Both the position numbers and the translations under genes were made by a program. Of a DNA stretch of 10,470 nt, positions 1 through 6,678 are shown one piece after another. The notes beneath the pieces were generated by a model that saw only the letters and a program-made list of their open reading frames with translations, was not told where the DNA came from and searched no databases. Each line of letters begins with the position of its first letter. Positions within the stretch are counted from its first letter, which is position 1. This stretch comes from Candidatus Atribacter alterifermentans (GTDB lineage: Bacteria; Atribacterota; Atribacteria; Atribacterales; Atribacteraceae), in NCBI GenBank assembly GCA_012517635.1, contig JAAYUP010000003.1:1-10470 (forward strand), read 5' to 3'.

Positions 1-119
1 CTATTACTCCTGAAACCATCGACGATAAAACCAAGGTCGTTCCATGGGATGTCGATCCAGTTTGGATCGAACTCACCAAGACCTATTTCCCTCAATATAA
101 TGACTTGGGAGTTTATTAA
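1..119 (+). CDS. C-terminal end of a probable sugar ABC transporter substrate-binding protein (5' truncated)
   Basis: The frame starting at base 3 is open to a TAA at 117-119 and encodes 38 residues, beginning ITPETIDD and ending YNDLGVY. The start lies outside the window. An ITPETID-like segment near the C-terminus followed by a short aromatic-rich tail is common in periplasmic sugar-binding proteins of the CUT2 (ribose/xylose) class. The next genes are a CUT2 ATPase and permease, which is the usual partner set. I therefore infer that this is the extracellular ligand-binding subunit of the first importer. Too little is visible to identify ligand residues or the sugar. The reading frame and stop are seen directly; the family assignment rests mainly on context. 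Confidence 0.6.
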   Translation, partial: ITPETIDDKTKVVPWDVDPVWIELTKTYFPQYNDLGVY

Positions 120-128
120 AAATATTCT

Positions 129-168
129 AAAAGAATGCAACGGGGAGATCCCGTTGCATTCTTTTTTT
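129..168 (+). terminator. Strong intrinsic terminator between binding-protein gene and ATPase gene
   Basis: A perfect 13-bp inverted repeat pairs 132-144 (AGAATGCAACGGG) with 150-162 (CCCGTTGCATTCT) around a 5-nt loop. Flanking A/T pairs extend it to about 129-165, and a run of T (162-168) follows directly. It sits 12 nt after the stop of the upstream gene and ends 14 nt before the ATG of the next. Because the downstream genes have no obvious promoter of their own, it probably terminates most transcripts after the binding-protein gene and lets a fraction read through. Confidence 0.9.
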
Positions 169-182
169 AAAAACGATAAAAA

Positions 183-1712
183 ATGGAAAAAAACCAACTT
201 TTAGTCTCTCTCCAAAATATCACCAAAATCTATGGAGTACATAAAGTCCTTGATAATGTCTCTTTCGATCTCAAAAAGGGTGAGATTCATTGTCTGGTTG
301 GCGAAAATGGTGCTGGAAAATCAACTCTCATTAAAATCCTTTCAGGAGCCATCTCCCCTGAAAGCGGCGACTTATATGTTGCCGGTCAGAAAATTGCTAC
401 GATGACTCCTCGAAAGGCTATTGAATTGGGAATAGCGACCGTCTATCAAGATGCTGAGCTGGTTGAATCTCTTACCGTTGCTGATAACATTTTTCTCGGA
501 GATGAGCAATCTGCCTCTCTTCCATTTATTGTTGACAAAAAAGCCCAATTTCAAAAAGCTCAAGAAATGATCAATACCCTTCATATGAATTTACCAGTTG
601 ATGTCTTCGTTGAAGACCTTTCGGTTTCACAAAGGCAAATGGTAGAGATTGTCAAAGCCCTCTATCGTGATTCTAAAATCATTATTATGGATGAACCAAC
701 CAGTTCGCTCGGATTAGAAGAAAAAAGAGCATTAATGAAGATTATTCAAAACCTGAAAAATCGTGGTATTGGTATTATCTACATATCTCATTACTTAGAA
801 GAAATATTTATGATAGGTGATCGAGTAACGATTTTAAAAGATGGCAAGTTGGTTAAAACCTATGAGGTCGCTTCAGTCGATATTGAAACGGTGATTCGGG
901 GTATGGTTGGCCGAGAGGCTTCGGCTTTTTACCATAGAAAAAAAGTACCCTTAGGTCCGACACAAGTTCAAATTCAAAATTTATCCAAAAGAGTCATCCT
1001 GCAACCGGTCAATTTTGAGGTAAAAAAAGGAGAAATCTTAGGAATTGGAGGTCTGGTTGGTTCCGGTCGTTCAGAGTTGGTGGGGCTGATCTTTGGTATA
1101 CAGCAGCCCGACAGCGGGAAAATTATCATTAATGGCAAAGAAACTGTGATTCGTACCCCCCGGGATGCTATTCGAGCCGGTATCGGTCTGATAACCGAAG
1201 ATCGCCGCAAGCTTGGTCTTTTTATCGGCAGAAACCTGATTGAAAATATGACTTTAGTCCATAATGATGTTTTTAAAGGCTTTATCGTCGATCGGAGAGA
1301 AGAAAAAGAACTCTCGAATCAAATGGTGGATGAATTATCCATCGCCACCAGTGATATCAATCAACTGGTAGAAGAACTATCAGGAGGCAATCAACAAAAG
1401 GTAGTTATTGCCCGATGGCTTCTCGATGACGCTATTTTATGCATCTTTGATGAACCGACCAAAGGTGTCGATATCGGTGCGAAACAGCAAATCTATGAAC
1501 TCATGGTGAAATTGGTTGAAAAAGGAAAGAGTATCATTATGGTTTCCTCTGACATGCCAGAGCTCCTTTCTTTAAGTGATCGGATTGCAGTGATGCGTGA
1601 TGGTCGGATTGTGGAAATTCTTGATAACTATCAAATTAAAGAAGAAGACTTAATTAAAAAATTCATGGGAGTCGAGGAAAAAGGAGAAAAAACCAATGCA
1701 GACAAATCCTAA
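183..1712 (+). CDS. CUT2-family sugar ABC transporter, duplicated ATP-binding protein (RbsA/XylG/MglA type)
   Basis: This 509-residue cytoplasmic ATPase has two fused nucleotide-binding domains, the normal length and build for the ribose/xylose/galactose importer class. Domain 1 has Walker A GENGAGKST (40-48), Q-loop Gln89, a relaxed signature LSVSQ (146-150), Walker B IIIMDEP (166-172) and switch His203. Domain 2 has the degenerate P-loop GLVGSGRS (290-297, Arg for Lys), ITEDRR (337-342), a canonical signature LSGGNQQK (399-406), Walker B with Asp423-Glu424, and Asp457 where the switch His would be. This asymmetry is typical of the family, with ATP hydrolysis expected at one composite site. 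No good Shine-Dalgarno sequence precedes the ATG at 183, but no better in-frame start exists and the domain begins within ten residues. The gene overlaps the permease by 17 nt and lies just after a terminator. The transported sugar cannot be deduced; rbsA-like names describe class only. Confidence 0.95.
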   Translation: MEKNQLLVSLQNITKIYGVHKVLDNVSFDLKKGEIHCLVGENGAGKSTLIKILSGAISPESGDLYVAGQKIATMTPRKAIELGIATVYQDAELVESLTVADNIFLGDEQSASLPFIVDKKAQFQKAQEMINTLHMNLPVDVFVEDLSVSQRQMVEIVKALYRDSKIIIMDEPTSSLGLEEKRALMKIIQNLKNRGIGIIYISHYLEEIFMIGDRVTILKDGKLVKTYEVASVDIETVIRGMVGREASAFYHRKKVPLGPTQVQIQNLSKRVILQPVNFEVKKGEILGIGGLVGSGRSELVGLIFGIQQPDSGKIIINGKETVIRTPRDAIRAGIGLITEDRRKLGLFIGRNLIENMTLVHNDVFKGFIVDRREEKELSNQMVDELSIATSDINQLVEELSGGNQQKVVIARWLLDDAILCIFDEPTKGVDIGAKQQIYELMVKLVEKGKSIIMVSSDMPELLSLSDRIAVMRDGRIVEILDNYQIKEEDLIKKFMGVEEKGEKTNADKS

Positions 1713-2733
1713 TGTGAAATCATCCAGTATTGGAAGTGGAACATTAGTTAAAAACAATAAGCTTCAATACGTGTTACGTAGTCAGTGGTTTCTCCTTTTG
1801 TTGGCTGAATTTCTCATCGCCATCATTACTGGAATCGTCAATCCCAGATTTTTTAATATGAGTAATATCATTAATGTTTTGGAACAAATAGCTGTCCTTG
1901 GGATTGTCTCATCAGGAATGACTTTATTGATTATCTCCGGAGAAATCGACATTTCCGTTGGGGCCAATATTGGGTTATCCTCCTGCGTAATGGCAATTAT
2001 GATTAAGAGCGGGATAGGTGTCTTCCCTTCTTTTGTCACCGGTATTGCCTTGGCAATTTTTAGTAGCTTTTTGGTCGGATTAACTGCTCATACTTTTAAA
2101 GCCCCTTCTTTCATCACCTCACTGGCTTTTATCAGTGTCTTTCAAGGAATTGCTTTAGCCATCACCAAAGGGTCCTTTCAAACTATATACGGCCAGGCTG
2201 AAACTATTGGTATGACTCGTTTAGGAAATGTTCTTCCTTTGAGCTTTGTCATCAGCCTGGGCGCTTATTTGGTCGTTCATTTCATATTGGTTTATACCAA
2301 GTTTGGGAGGAGAATTTACTCAGTAGGCAGCAATCCGGCGGCAGCATATCTCTCGGGCATTTCAGTGATTAAAACCAAGTATTATGCTTTTCTTTTCAGC
2401 GGTTTTTTTGTTGGAATCGGCTCCATGGTTTTACTTTCGAGAATTGGTGCTGCCCAACCTTCAACCGGAAGCGGTATCGAGCTAAAAGCCATCGGTGCTG
2501 TCGTCATCGGAGGCACTCCCTTATCGGGAGGAAAAGGAAAAATCATCGGCACTCTTTTAGGAGTCCTACTTATGGGAATCATCTCAAATGCTCTTAATAT
2601 GATGCGGGTTAACCCTTACTATCAACAGGTCACCTTCGGTTTACTTATCATCGCTTCTTTAGCCATGAGTATTTTTAGTTCCTATAAAGGTCATGCCCGA
2701 TCGGGTAAAAGTGCCAAAAAAGTAATCGGGTAA
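1696..2733 (+). CDS. CUT2-family sugar ABC transporter permease (RbsC type)
   Basis: This 345-residue integral membrane protein is of the RbsC/XylH/MglC type and would form the translocation pore, normally as a homodimer. Hydrophobic segments begin at about residue 31 after a polar, Ser-rich N-terminal tail of about 30 residues, and 8-10 membrane spans are likely. Family landmarks are SGEIDISVG (81-89), the cytoplasmic ATPase-contact region GSNPAAAYLSGI (211-222) and GGTPLSGGKG (272-281). The ATG at 1696 is preceded by AAGGAG at 1681-1686 with 9-nt spacing and overlaps the end of the ATPase gene, so the two are probably translationally coupled. The C-terminus ends in a basic tail (HARSGKSAKK). 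It pairs with the ATPase at 183 and the binding protein ending at 119. Substrate unknown. Confidence 0.95.
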   Translation: MQTNPNVKSSSIGSGTLVKNNKLQYVLRSQWFLLLLAEFLIAIITGIVNPRFFNMSNIINVLEQIAVLGIVSSGMTLLIISGEIDISVGANIGLSSCVMAIMIKSGIGVFPSFVTGIALAIFSSFLVGLTAHTFKAPSFITSLAFISVFQGIALAITKGSFQTIYGQAETIGMTRLGNVLPLSFVISLGAYLVVHFILVYTKFGRRIYSVGSNPAAAYLSGISVIKTKYYAFLFSGFFVGIGSMVLLSRIGAAQPSTGSGIELKAIGAVVIGGTPLSGGKGKIIGTLLGVLLMGIISNALNMMRVNPYYQQVTFGLLIIASLAMSIFSSYKGHARSGKSAKKVIG

Positions 2734-2747
2734 AAGGAGAGCTTTTT

Positions 2748-3623
2748 ATGAAAATTAGTTTCCATACCGATGCCTTCAATTCATCAGTTTTTAATTTTGA
2801 AAAAGCCTTACAATGGGCACAAAAAAATGATGTTCATTTTATTGAATGCGGATCTTTAGAAGGAGTCAATTGGATTCATGGTTTGGGATATTTCCCTCAT
2901 ATCTCTTTATCAGAAGATCCGATGGAAATAAGAGAAAAGATGGAATCTTATAGTGTTCGTTTTTCTCAAATTGATGCGGCCTATCCTTTATCAGGGCGTG
3001 ATGGTTTATATTTTGGTGTTCAGTATGTTTTAAAGACCCTCCCCTGGGCAAAGATTGCCAATTGTCCCAGTATTGCCACCACCGATGGCTTATATAAACC
3101 AGAAGGACTCACCGAAAACGATTGTTTGGAGCTCATGAAGTATGCTTACGGAACCATTATTGAGAAAGCTGAACGATACGGTATTACCATTAATATCGAA
3201 GTTCATGGATATTTCACGACAAAACCTGAATTCCTGGATAAGATGCTCAACTTTGCTCAAAGTGATTATTTTGGTTTGAACCTCGATACTGGAAACAGTT
3301 TTATTGCCGGCCAAGATCCAGTGATTTTTTGCCAACAATTTATTAAAAGAATTAAGCATGTCCATATTAAAGATGTATCGCCACGTTTGGCAGATTCCTT
3401 ACGGGGGAAAGAAACTGGCATTGGTATCAGCCATGCTGCTATTGGTGAAGGAGTCAATGCCGAAAACATTGTAACTATCATTAAAATGCTTCGAGATTCT
3501 GGGTATGAAGGAGTATTGAGCATCGAATGCGAAGGCCAGGGTGGACCCCTCATCGAGAAATCTCTTCACTGGCTCAGAAAAACTCTCCAAACTCTGAATA
3601 TTCCAGAGGAAAAAAGTTTTTGA
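2748..3623 (+). CDS. Sugar isomerase/epimerase-like TIM-barrel protein (xylose isomerase-like, AP endonuclease 2 superfamily)
   Basis: The 291-residue product has the length and motifs of cytoplasmic xylose isomerase-like TIM-barrel enzymes, which interconvert ketoses, inosose or related sugar acids using a divalent metal. Candidate metal ligands fall at strand ends in the expected order: Glu151 in INIEVHGY, Asp180 in LNLDTGNS, His206 in HVHIKDV, and Glu260 in LSIECEGQGG. Other barrel strands are seen at FIECGS (31-36) and FSQIDAAYP (72-80). The start has a strong ribosome binding site, AAGGAGA, overlapping the preceding stop region (permease stop 2731-2733, gap 14 nt), so it belongs to the importer operon. 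The likely job is converting the imported sugar or its derivative. Annotation as a specific epimerase (tagatose 3-epimerase, IolE, hydroxypyruvate isomerase) is not justified by what is visible. No kinase or dehydrogenase is present nearby to define the pathway. Confidence 0.88.
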   Translation: MKISFHTDAFNSSVFNFEKALQWAQKNDVHFIECGSLEGVNWIHGLGYFPHISLSEDPMEIREKMESYSVRFSQIDAAYPLSGRDGLYFGVQYVLKTLPWAKIANCPSIATTDGLYKPEGLTENDCLELMKYAYGTIIEKAERYGITINIEVHGYFTTKPEFLDKMLNFAQSDYFGLNLDTGNSFIAGQDPVIFCQQFIKRIKHVHIKDVSPRLADSLRGKETGIGISHAAIGEGVNAENIVTIIKMLRDSGYEGVLSIECEGQGGPLIEKSLHWLRKTLQTLNIPEEKSF

Positions 3624-3686
3624 AGGTATTCTAAAAATAACCCTTGTATTTTTGGCTGAAAAAATTGCTCTAAAAAATATTCATTA

Positions 3687-3700
3687 AGCAATCGGTTTCA
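3687..3700. promoter_or_regulatory. Upstream LacI-family-like operator half of a pair
   Basis: AGCAATCGGTTTCA fits the cre/LacI-family pattern TGWAANCGNTNWCA at 12 of 14 positions and keeps the central CG with AA/TT flanks. Its core AATCGGTT (3690-3697) recurs exactly 100 bp downstream in the second operator. It lies between the TIM-barrel gene and the second importer, just upstream of a TTGACT (3706-3711). No regulator gene is visible in the window. The match is seen directly; the function is inferred. Confidence 0.42.
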
Positions 3701-3758
3701 GTTTATTGACTCAAAAATTCACTGATATATTTCATTTTTTTAAAGAATACATAGTTCG

Positions 3759-3787
3759 TTGACAGTGAATATTTTCTATGATAAATT
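3759..3787 (+). promoter_or_regulatory. Sigma-70-type promoter for the second importer operon
   Basis: A perfect -35 hexamer TTGACA lies at 3759-3764. With 16-17 nt spacing the -10 would be ATAAAT (3781-3786) or TAAATT (3782-3787), an imperfect but AT-rich match. Transcription would begin near 3793, inside the adjacent palindromic operator, giving a leader of about 70 nt before the ATG at 3862. TATGAT at 3777-3782 looks better as a hexamer but is only 12 nt from the -35. A second, weaker TTGACT lies at 3706-3711. Confidence 0.55.
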
Positions 3788-3800
3788 GTAATCGGTTGCA
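3787..3800. promoter_or_regulatory. LacI-family-like operator over the transcription start
   Basis: TGTAATCGGTTGCA is a pseudo-palindrome with a central CG: 10 of 14 positions match its own reverse complement. It agrees with the cre/LacI-family consensus TGWAANCGNTNWCA at 13 of 14. It abuts the predicted -10 and covers the expected start point, the classic place for a repressor. A LacI/CcpA-family sugar-responsive repressor is inferred; its gene is not in this window. Confidence 0.6.
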
Positions 3801-3851
3801 TTTACTCAGCTTTTTAATCCAGTTCAAATCAACAACACAAATCAATAAGGC

Positions 3852-3858
3852 AGGGGAA
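3852..3858 (+). promoter_or_regulatory. Ribosome binding site fixing the second ATPase start
   Basis: AGGGGAA ends 3 nt before the ATG at 3862; the AGGGG core (3852-3856) is 5 nt away. The alternative in-frame ATG at 3778 has no Shine-Dalgarno sequence and lies within the predicted promoter -10 region, so it is unlikely to be translated. Confidence 0.8.
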
Positions 3859-3861
3859 ATC

Positions 3862-5388
3862 ATGAATCATATAAAATCAACCACAGGCTTTCCTCTGGTT
3901 GTCATGAAGGGGATTATCAAACGTTTTCCAGGAATCATTGCTCTGAACCTGGTCGATTTTGAACTCCGTGCCGGAGAAGTTCATGTTCTGCTTGGTGAAA
4001 ACGGAGCTGGGAAATCAACTCTTATTAAAGTACTGAGCGGAGCATTCCCTGCTGATAGTGGAGAGATTTTTATTTATGGTGAAAAGGTCGTCATTGAATC
4101 TCCAGAAATCCCACTTAAAAAAGGACTTCGTTTCATTTATCAAGAACTCAATCTGGTTCCTCAAATTGATATTGCCCGTAACATATTCCTCGGAGTTGAA
4201 CCTTTGGGAATCCGCAAATTGGGCATTATCAACACGTCAACCCTCTATAAAACTGCATCCAAGCTTTTAGAGCGTTTTAATATCCAGTTAGATCCTCACC
4301 GAATTGTATCATCACTCAGTATTACCCAGCAAAAGATGGTTGAGATTGCTCGAGCCTTAGTCACCGACGCTCGGGTTATCGTTCTCGATGAACCGACCGA
4401 TGTTTTAGAAAGCACATCTCGTAATGACCTTTTCAAGGTGATTAACCACTTAAAAAAAGAGGGGGTTGGCTTTATCTATATCTCCCACCGCTACGCTGAA
4501 GTTTACGAATTAGGTGATAGAGTCACCATCCTACGAGACGGAAAAAATGTTGGTACTTTTTCTATTCGAGACCTTACTCTTGAAACCATGATTGAAAAAA
4601 TGATCGGCGAAAAAATTGGCAAACAATATCCATCTCTTCCAGCTCCTCAGGAAAAAATCATTCTCCGTTTGGAAAATTTTCATAAAGGCACAACCATTCA
4701 AGGGGTTGATTTTTCACTTCGAAAAGGAGAAATATTAGGAATAACCGGTTTAATGGGAGCTGGCAAAACCGAGCTGGCTCGGGCAATCGCCGGAGTTGAC
4801 CCGCCTACCAGTGGTAATCTTTATATTGAAGATAAAAAAGTTACAGTGCGAACTCCCGAAGAGGCCATTCGACACGGCATCTCATTTCTTACTGAAAATC
4901 GGAAAACCGAAGGGGTTATTCTCGATCAATCCTTAAGAAATAATTACGGATTACCCAATATTAATCGATTGAGTCCTTTCGGCTTGGTGAAAATTAAAAA
5001 AATGAATGAGGAAATAGATTTTTACATGAAAGAGCTAACCATCAAAGCACCTCATCGTTTTACTTTAGCTGGTCAGCTCTCAGGAGGAAATCAACAAAAA
5101 CTTGTTTTGGCTAAATGGCTTGGCACTCATGCTAAAGTCATCATTTTTGACGAACCAACTCGGGGTATCGACATCATTGGTCGTAGAGAGGTATATCGGA
5201 TTATGCAAGAGCTCCTGACTGAGGGAACATCTATCATCATGTTTACTTCCGATTATGCTGAAGCCATGGAAATGAGCCATCGCGTCATGGTGATGCGGCG
5301 GGGCAAAATTGTAAAAGAATTTCCTCGTAATACCGCTAGTGAAGATGATATTCTCAAGGCTGCCATAGGTGTCGGAGAATTTCGTTAA
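3862..5388 (+). CDS. CUT2-family sugar ABC transporter, duplicated ATP-binding protein (RbsA type), second importer
   Basis: Starting at 3862 gives 508 residues, nearly identical in length to the first ATPase. A longer frame from 3778 adds 28 residues that no family member needs and that overlap the promoter. Domain 1 shows Walker A GENGAGKST (45-53), the Q-loop in YQELN (93-97), signature-like LSITQQ (152-157), Walker B VIVLDEP (172-178) and switch His209. The stretch after Walker B reads DEPTDVLESTS, not the more common DEPT-S/A-x-L pattern. Domain 2 has GLMGAGKT (296-303), a full Walker A with Lys where this family usually has Arg, then TENRK (344-348), signature LSGGNQQK (406-413), Walker B with Asp430-Glu431, and Asp464 in place of the switch His. 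It is the cytoplasmic motor for the permease at 5624 and binding protein at 6679. It is probably controlled by the LacI-like operators upstream. Substrate unknown. Confidence 0.94.
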   Translation: MNHIKSTTGFPLVVMKGIIKRFPGIIALNLVDFELRAGEVHVLLGENGAGKSTLIKVLSGAFPADSGEIFIYGEKVVIESPEIPLKKGLRFIYQELNLVPQIDIARNIFLGVEPLGIRKLGIINTSTLYKTASKLLERFNIQLDPHRIVSSLSITQQKMVEIARALVTDARVIVLDEPTDVLESTSRNDLFKVINHLKKEGVGFIYISHRYAEVYELGDRVTILRDGKNVGTFSIRDLTLETMIEKMIGEKIGKQYPSLPAPQEKIILRLENFHKGTTIQGVDFSLRKGEILGITGLMGAGKTELARAIAGVDPPTSGNLYIEDKKVTVRTPEEAIRHGISFLTENRKTEGVILDQSLRNNYGLPNINRLSPFGLVKIKKMNEEIDFYMKELTIKAPHRFTLAGQLSGGNQQKLVLAKWLGTHAKVIIFDEPTRGIDIIGRREVYRIMQELLTEGTSIIMFTSDYAEAMEMSHRVMVMRRGKIVKEFPRNTASEDDILKAAIGVGEFR

Positions 5389-5623
5389 AAAGTCAAAATT
5401 TTCTCTCGCCCCATTATGGCAAGAGAATTTGGGGAGGTGGTTAAAACCAAAAAGTTGTTTTTTTGGCTTGAAAAGAAACCAAGGAAGTTGACCTAAAGTG
5501 ACTTGAAGTTGTTAAAAAAGTTCAGTTGATAATAATGAAGAAAAACATTTAAACAAGCATCATTCAATGTAATAAATCCAAATTGATTTATTTTAAAAGA
5601 GTGTATAAGAGAGGATAAGAAAT
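5389..5623 (+). other. 235-nt structured gap between ATPase and permease genes of the second importer
   Basis: No coding frame is convincing here. Three inverted repeats are visible: 5401-5427 (TTCTCT and GCC pairing with GGC and AGAGAA, one C/A mismatch), 5438-5449 (TGGTTAAAACCA) and 5571-5592 (AATAAATC, 6-nt loop, GATTTATT). A TTGACC lies at 5488-5493 without a clear -10. The first hairpin is followed by only three T, so it is at best a weak terminator. Functionally linked CUT2 genes are usually packed closely, so this spacer may hold RNA processing, attenuation or an internal promoter; none is shown. Confidence 0.5.
5571..5592. repeat. Perfect 8-bp inverted repeat 31 nt upstream of the permease start
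   Basis: AATAAATC (5571-5578) is the exact reverse complement of GATTTATT (5585-5592), with a 6-nt spacer CAAATT. It could be an mRNA hairpin just ahead of the ribosome binding site GAGAGG (5609-5614 region) or a palindromic protein-binding site. The high A/T content makes chance occurrence plausible. Confidence 0.5.
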
Positions 5624-6559
5624 ATGGTTTCATCATCCCTTTTGAAACAATTTCAACGTGCAACTCAAGCTCTCTTAGGATTGGTTGCCATCAATGTGAT
5701 TTTTTTCATTTTTGCACCAACCTACCGAGCAATCAGTAATTTCCAAACCATTTTTTCCCAGGCAACTGTCCTGGGTGTCATGGCGGTTGGAACTACGGTT
5801 GTTCTTCTATCCGCAGGTTTGGACCTATCAGTTGGATCGATTCTTACTTTTGTGGCGGTCTCAGTGGGCAGTATGCTCAACCTCCAATATCCAGTTTGGC
5901 TCATATTCTTCATCGCTCTCGGTATTGGCGCTTTTTGGGGAACCGTAAATGGTTTGATTATTGTAGCCACCGGTGTTTCACCATTGATCGTTACTTTGGG
6001 GATGATGATGGTCCTTCGGGGTTTCTCAGAACTGTTGGGTGCTGGAAAAGACATGTCCTCTTTTCCTCGGGCTTTTCGAGCACTGGGATCAGGGTATTTT
6101 ATACCAGTCTTAATCATGGCTGCTGCTTACCTAATTGTGGCATTTATGCTGGGTAAAACTCGCCTGGGTTTTAATGCCTATGCTATTGGAGGAAATCAGG
6201 AAGTCGCTCGCTTATCCGGCATTCGAGTCAATAAATGCAAGGTCATCTACTATGCCATCGGCGGTTTAATGGCAGGATTAGCCGCGGTACTATTAACTGC
6301 TCGATTGAACTTCGCCAATTCAACTTTTGGTCAAGGTATGGAAATGAACTCAATTGCTGCCGTGGTTATCGGTGGAACCAGCATGTCGGGCGGGATTGGC
6401 GGTGTTGGGAGAACCATTATCGGAGTATTGATCATGACCTGTTTAGCCAGTGGATTAAGCCACATGGGGGTTGGTTCTTCCTGGCAACGGGTTTCTATTG
6501 GTATCGTTATTATTTTAGCCGTCTGGATCGATACCGCTCAACGAAAAAGAACGTTGTAG
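5624..6559 (+). CDS. CUT2-family sugar ABC transporter permease (RbsC type), second importer
   Basis: This 311-residue polytopic membrane protein is of the usual RbsC length. Landmarks are SAGLDLSVGS (63-72), the cytoplasmic loop GGNQEVARLSGI (189-200) that contacts the ATPase, and GGTSMSGGIGG (250-260). Hydrophobic segments run from about residue 17 to 303, consistent with 8-10 spans, and the protein ends in a short basic tail. It lacks the long polar N-terminal tail of the first permease. The ATG at 5624 is preceded by AGAGG with roughly 9-nt spacing. It should form the pore for the sugar delivered by the binding protein at 6679 and be powered by the ATPase at 3862. It lies 235 nt after that ATPase gene and 119 nt before the binding-protein gene, both loose spacings. 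Confidence 0.95.
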   Translation: MVSSSLLKQFQRATQALLGLVAINVIFFIFAPTYRAISNFQTIFSQATVLGVMAVGTTVVLLSAGLDLSVGSILTFVAVSVGSMLNLQYPVWLIFFIALGIGAFWGTVNGLIIVATGVSPLIVTLGMMMVLRGFSELLGAGKDMSSFPRAFRALGSGYFIPVLIMAAAYLIVAFMLGKTRLGFNAYAIGGNQEVARLSGIRVNKCKVIYYAIGGLMAGLAAVLLTARLNFANSTFGQGMEMNSIAAVVIGGTSMSGGIGGVGRTIIGVLIMTCLASGLSHMGVGSSWQRVSIGIVIILAVWIDTAQRKRTL

Positions 6560-6662
6560 AATGGGCGATATCGGCACAAGTTGAGATTGGTTCTCTTTTA
6601 TTTCAGAAATAGGTGTACTGTGTTGTATAAGTTGATAAAGAAATAAAGTTTAATCACATCTT

Positions 6663-6670
6663 AAGGAGGA
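6663..6670 (+). promoter_or_regulatory. Near-consensus ribosome binding site of the second binding protein
   Basis: AAGGAGGA ends 8 nt before the ATG at 6679. It is the strongest Shine-Dalgarno match in the window and fits the need for excess binding protein over the membrane components. Confidence 0.85.
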
Positions 6671-6678
6671 ATTTTTTA

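Noticed and set aside
3090..3553. Several - strand frames inside the TIM-barrel gene.
   Set aside because: The + strand frame has conserved metal-ligand motifs and a strong ribosome binding site; the antisense frames have neither.
122..3635. The 10-base string TATTCTAAAA occurs just after two stop codons (about 122 and 3626).
   Set aside because: Short and A/T-rich, with no further shared flank; most likely chance.
5722..6117. 131-codon - strand frame inside the second permease.
   Set aside because: Antisense shadow of a conserved RbsC-type gene; its Pro/Thr/Arg-rich composition is that of the complement of a membrane protein, and it has no ribosome binding site.
6235..6612. 125-codon + strand frame overlapping the permease end.
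   Set aside because: Alternate-frame shadow of the permease, with abundant Trp, Arg, Cys and Tyr and no recognisable pattern.
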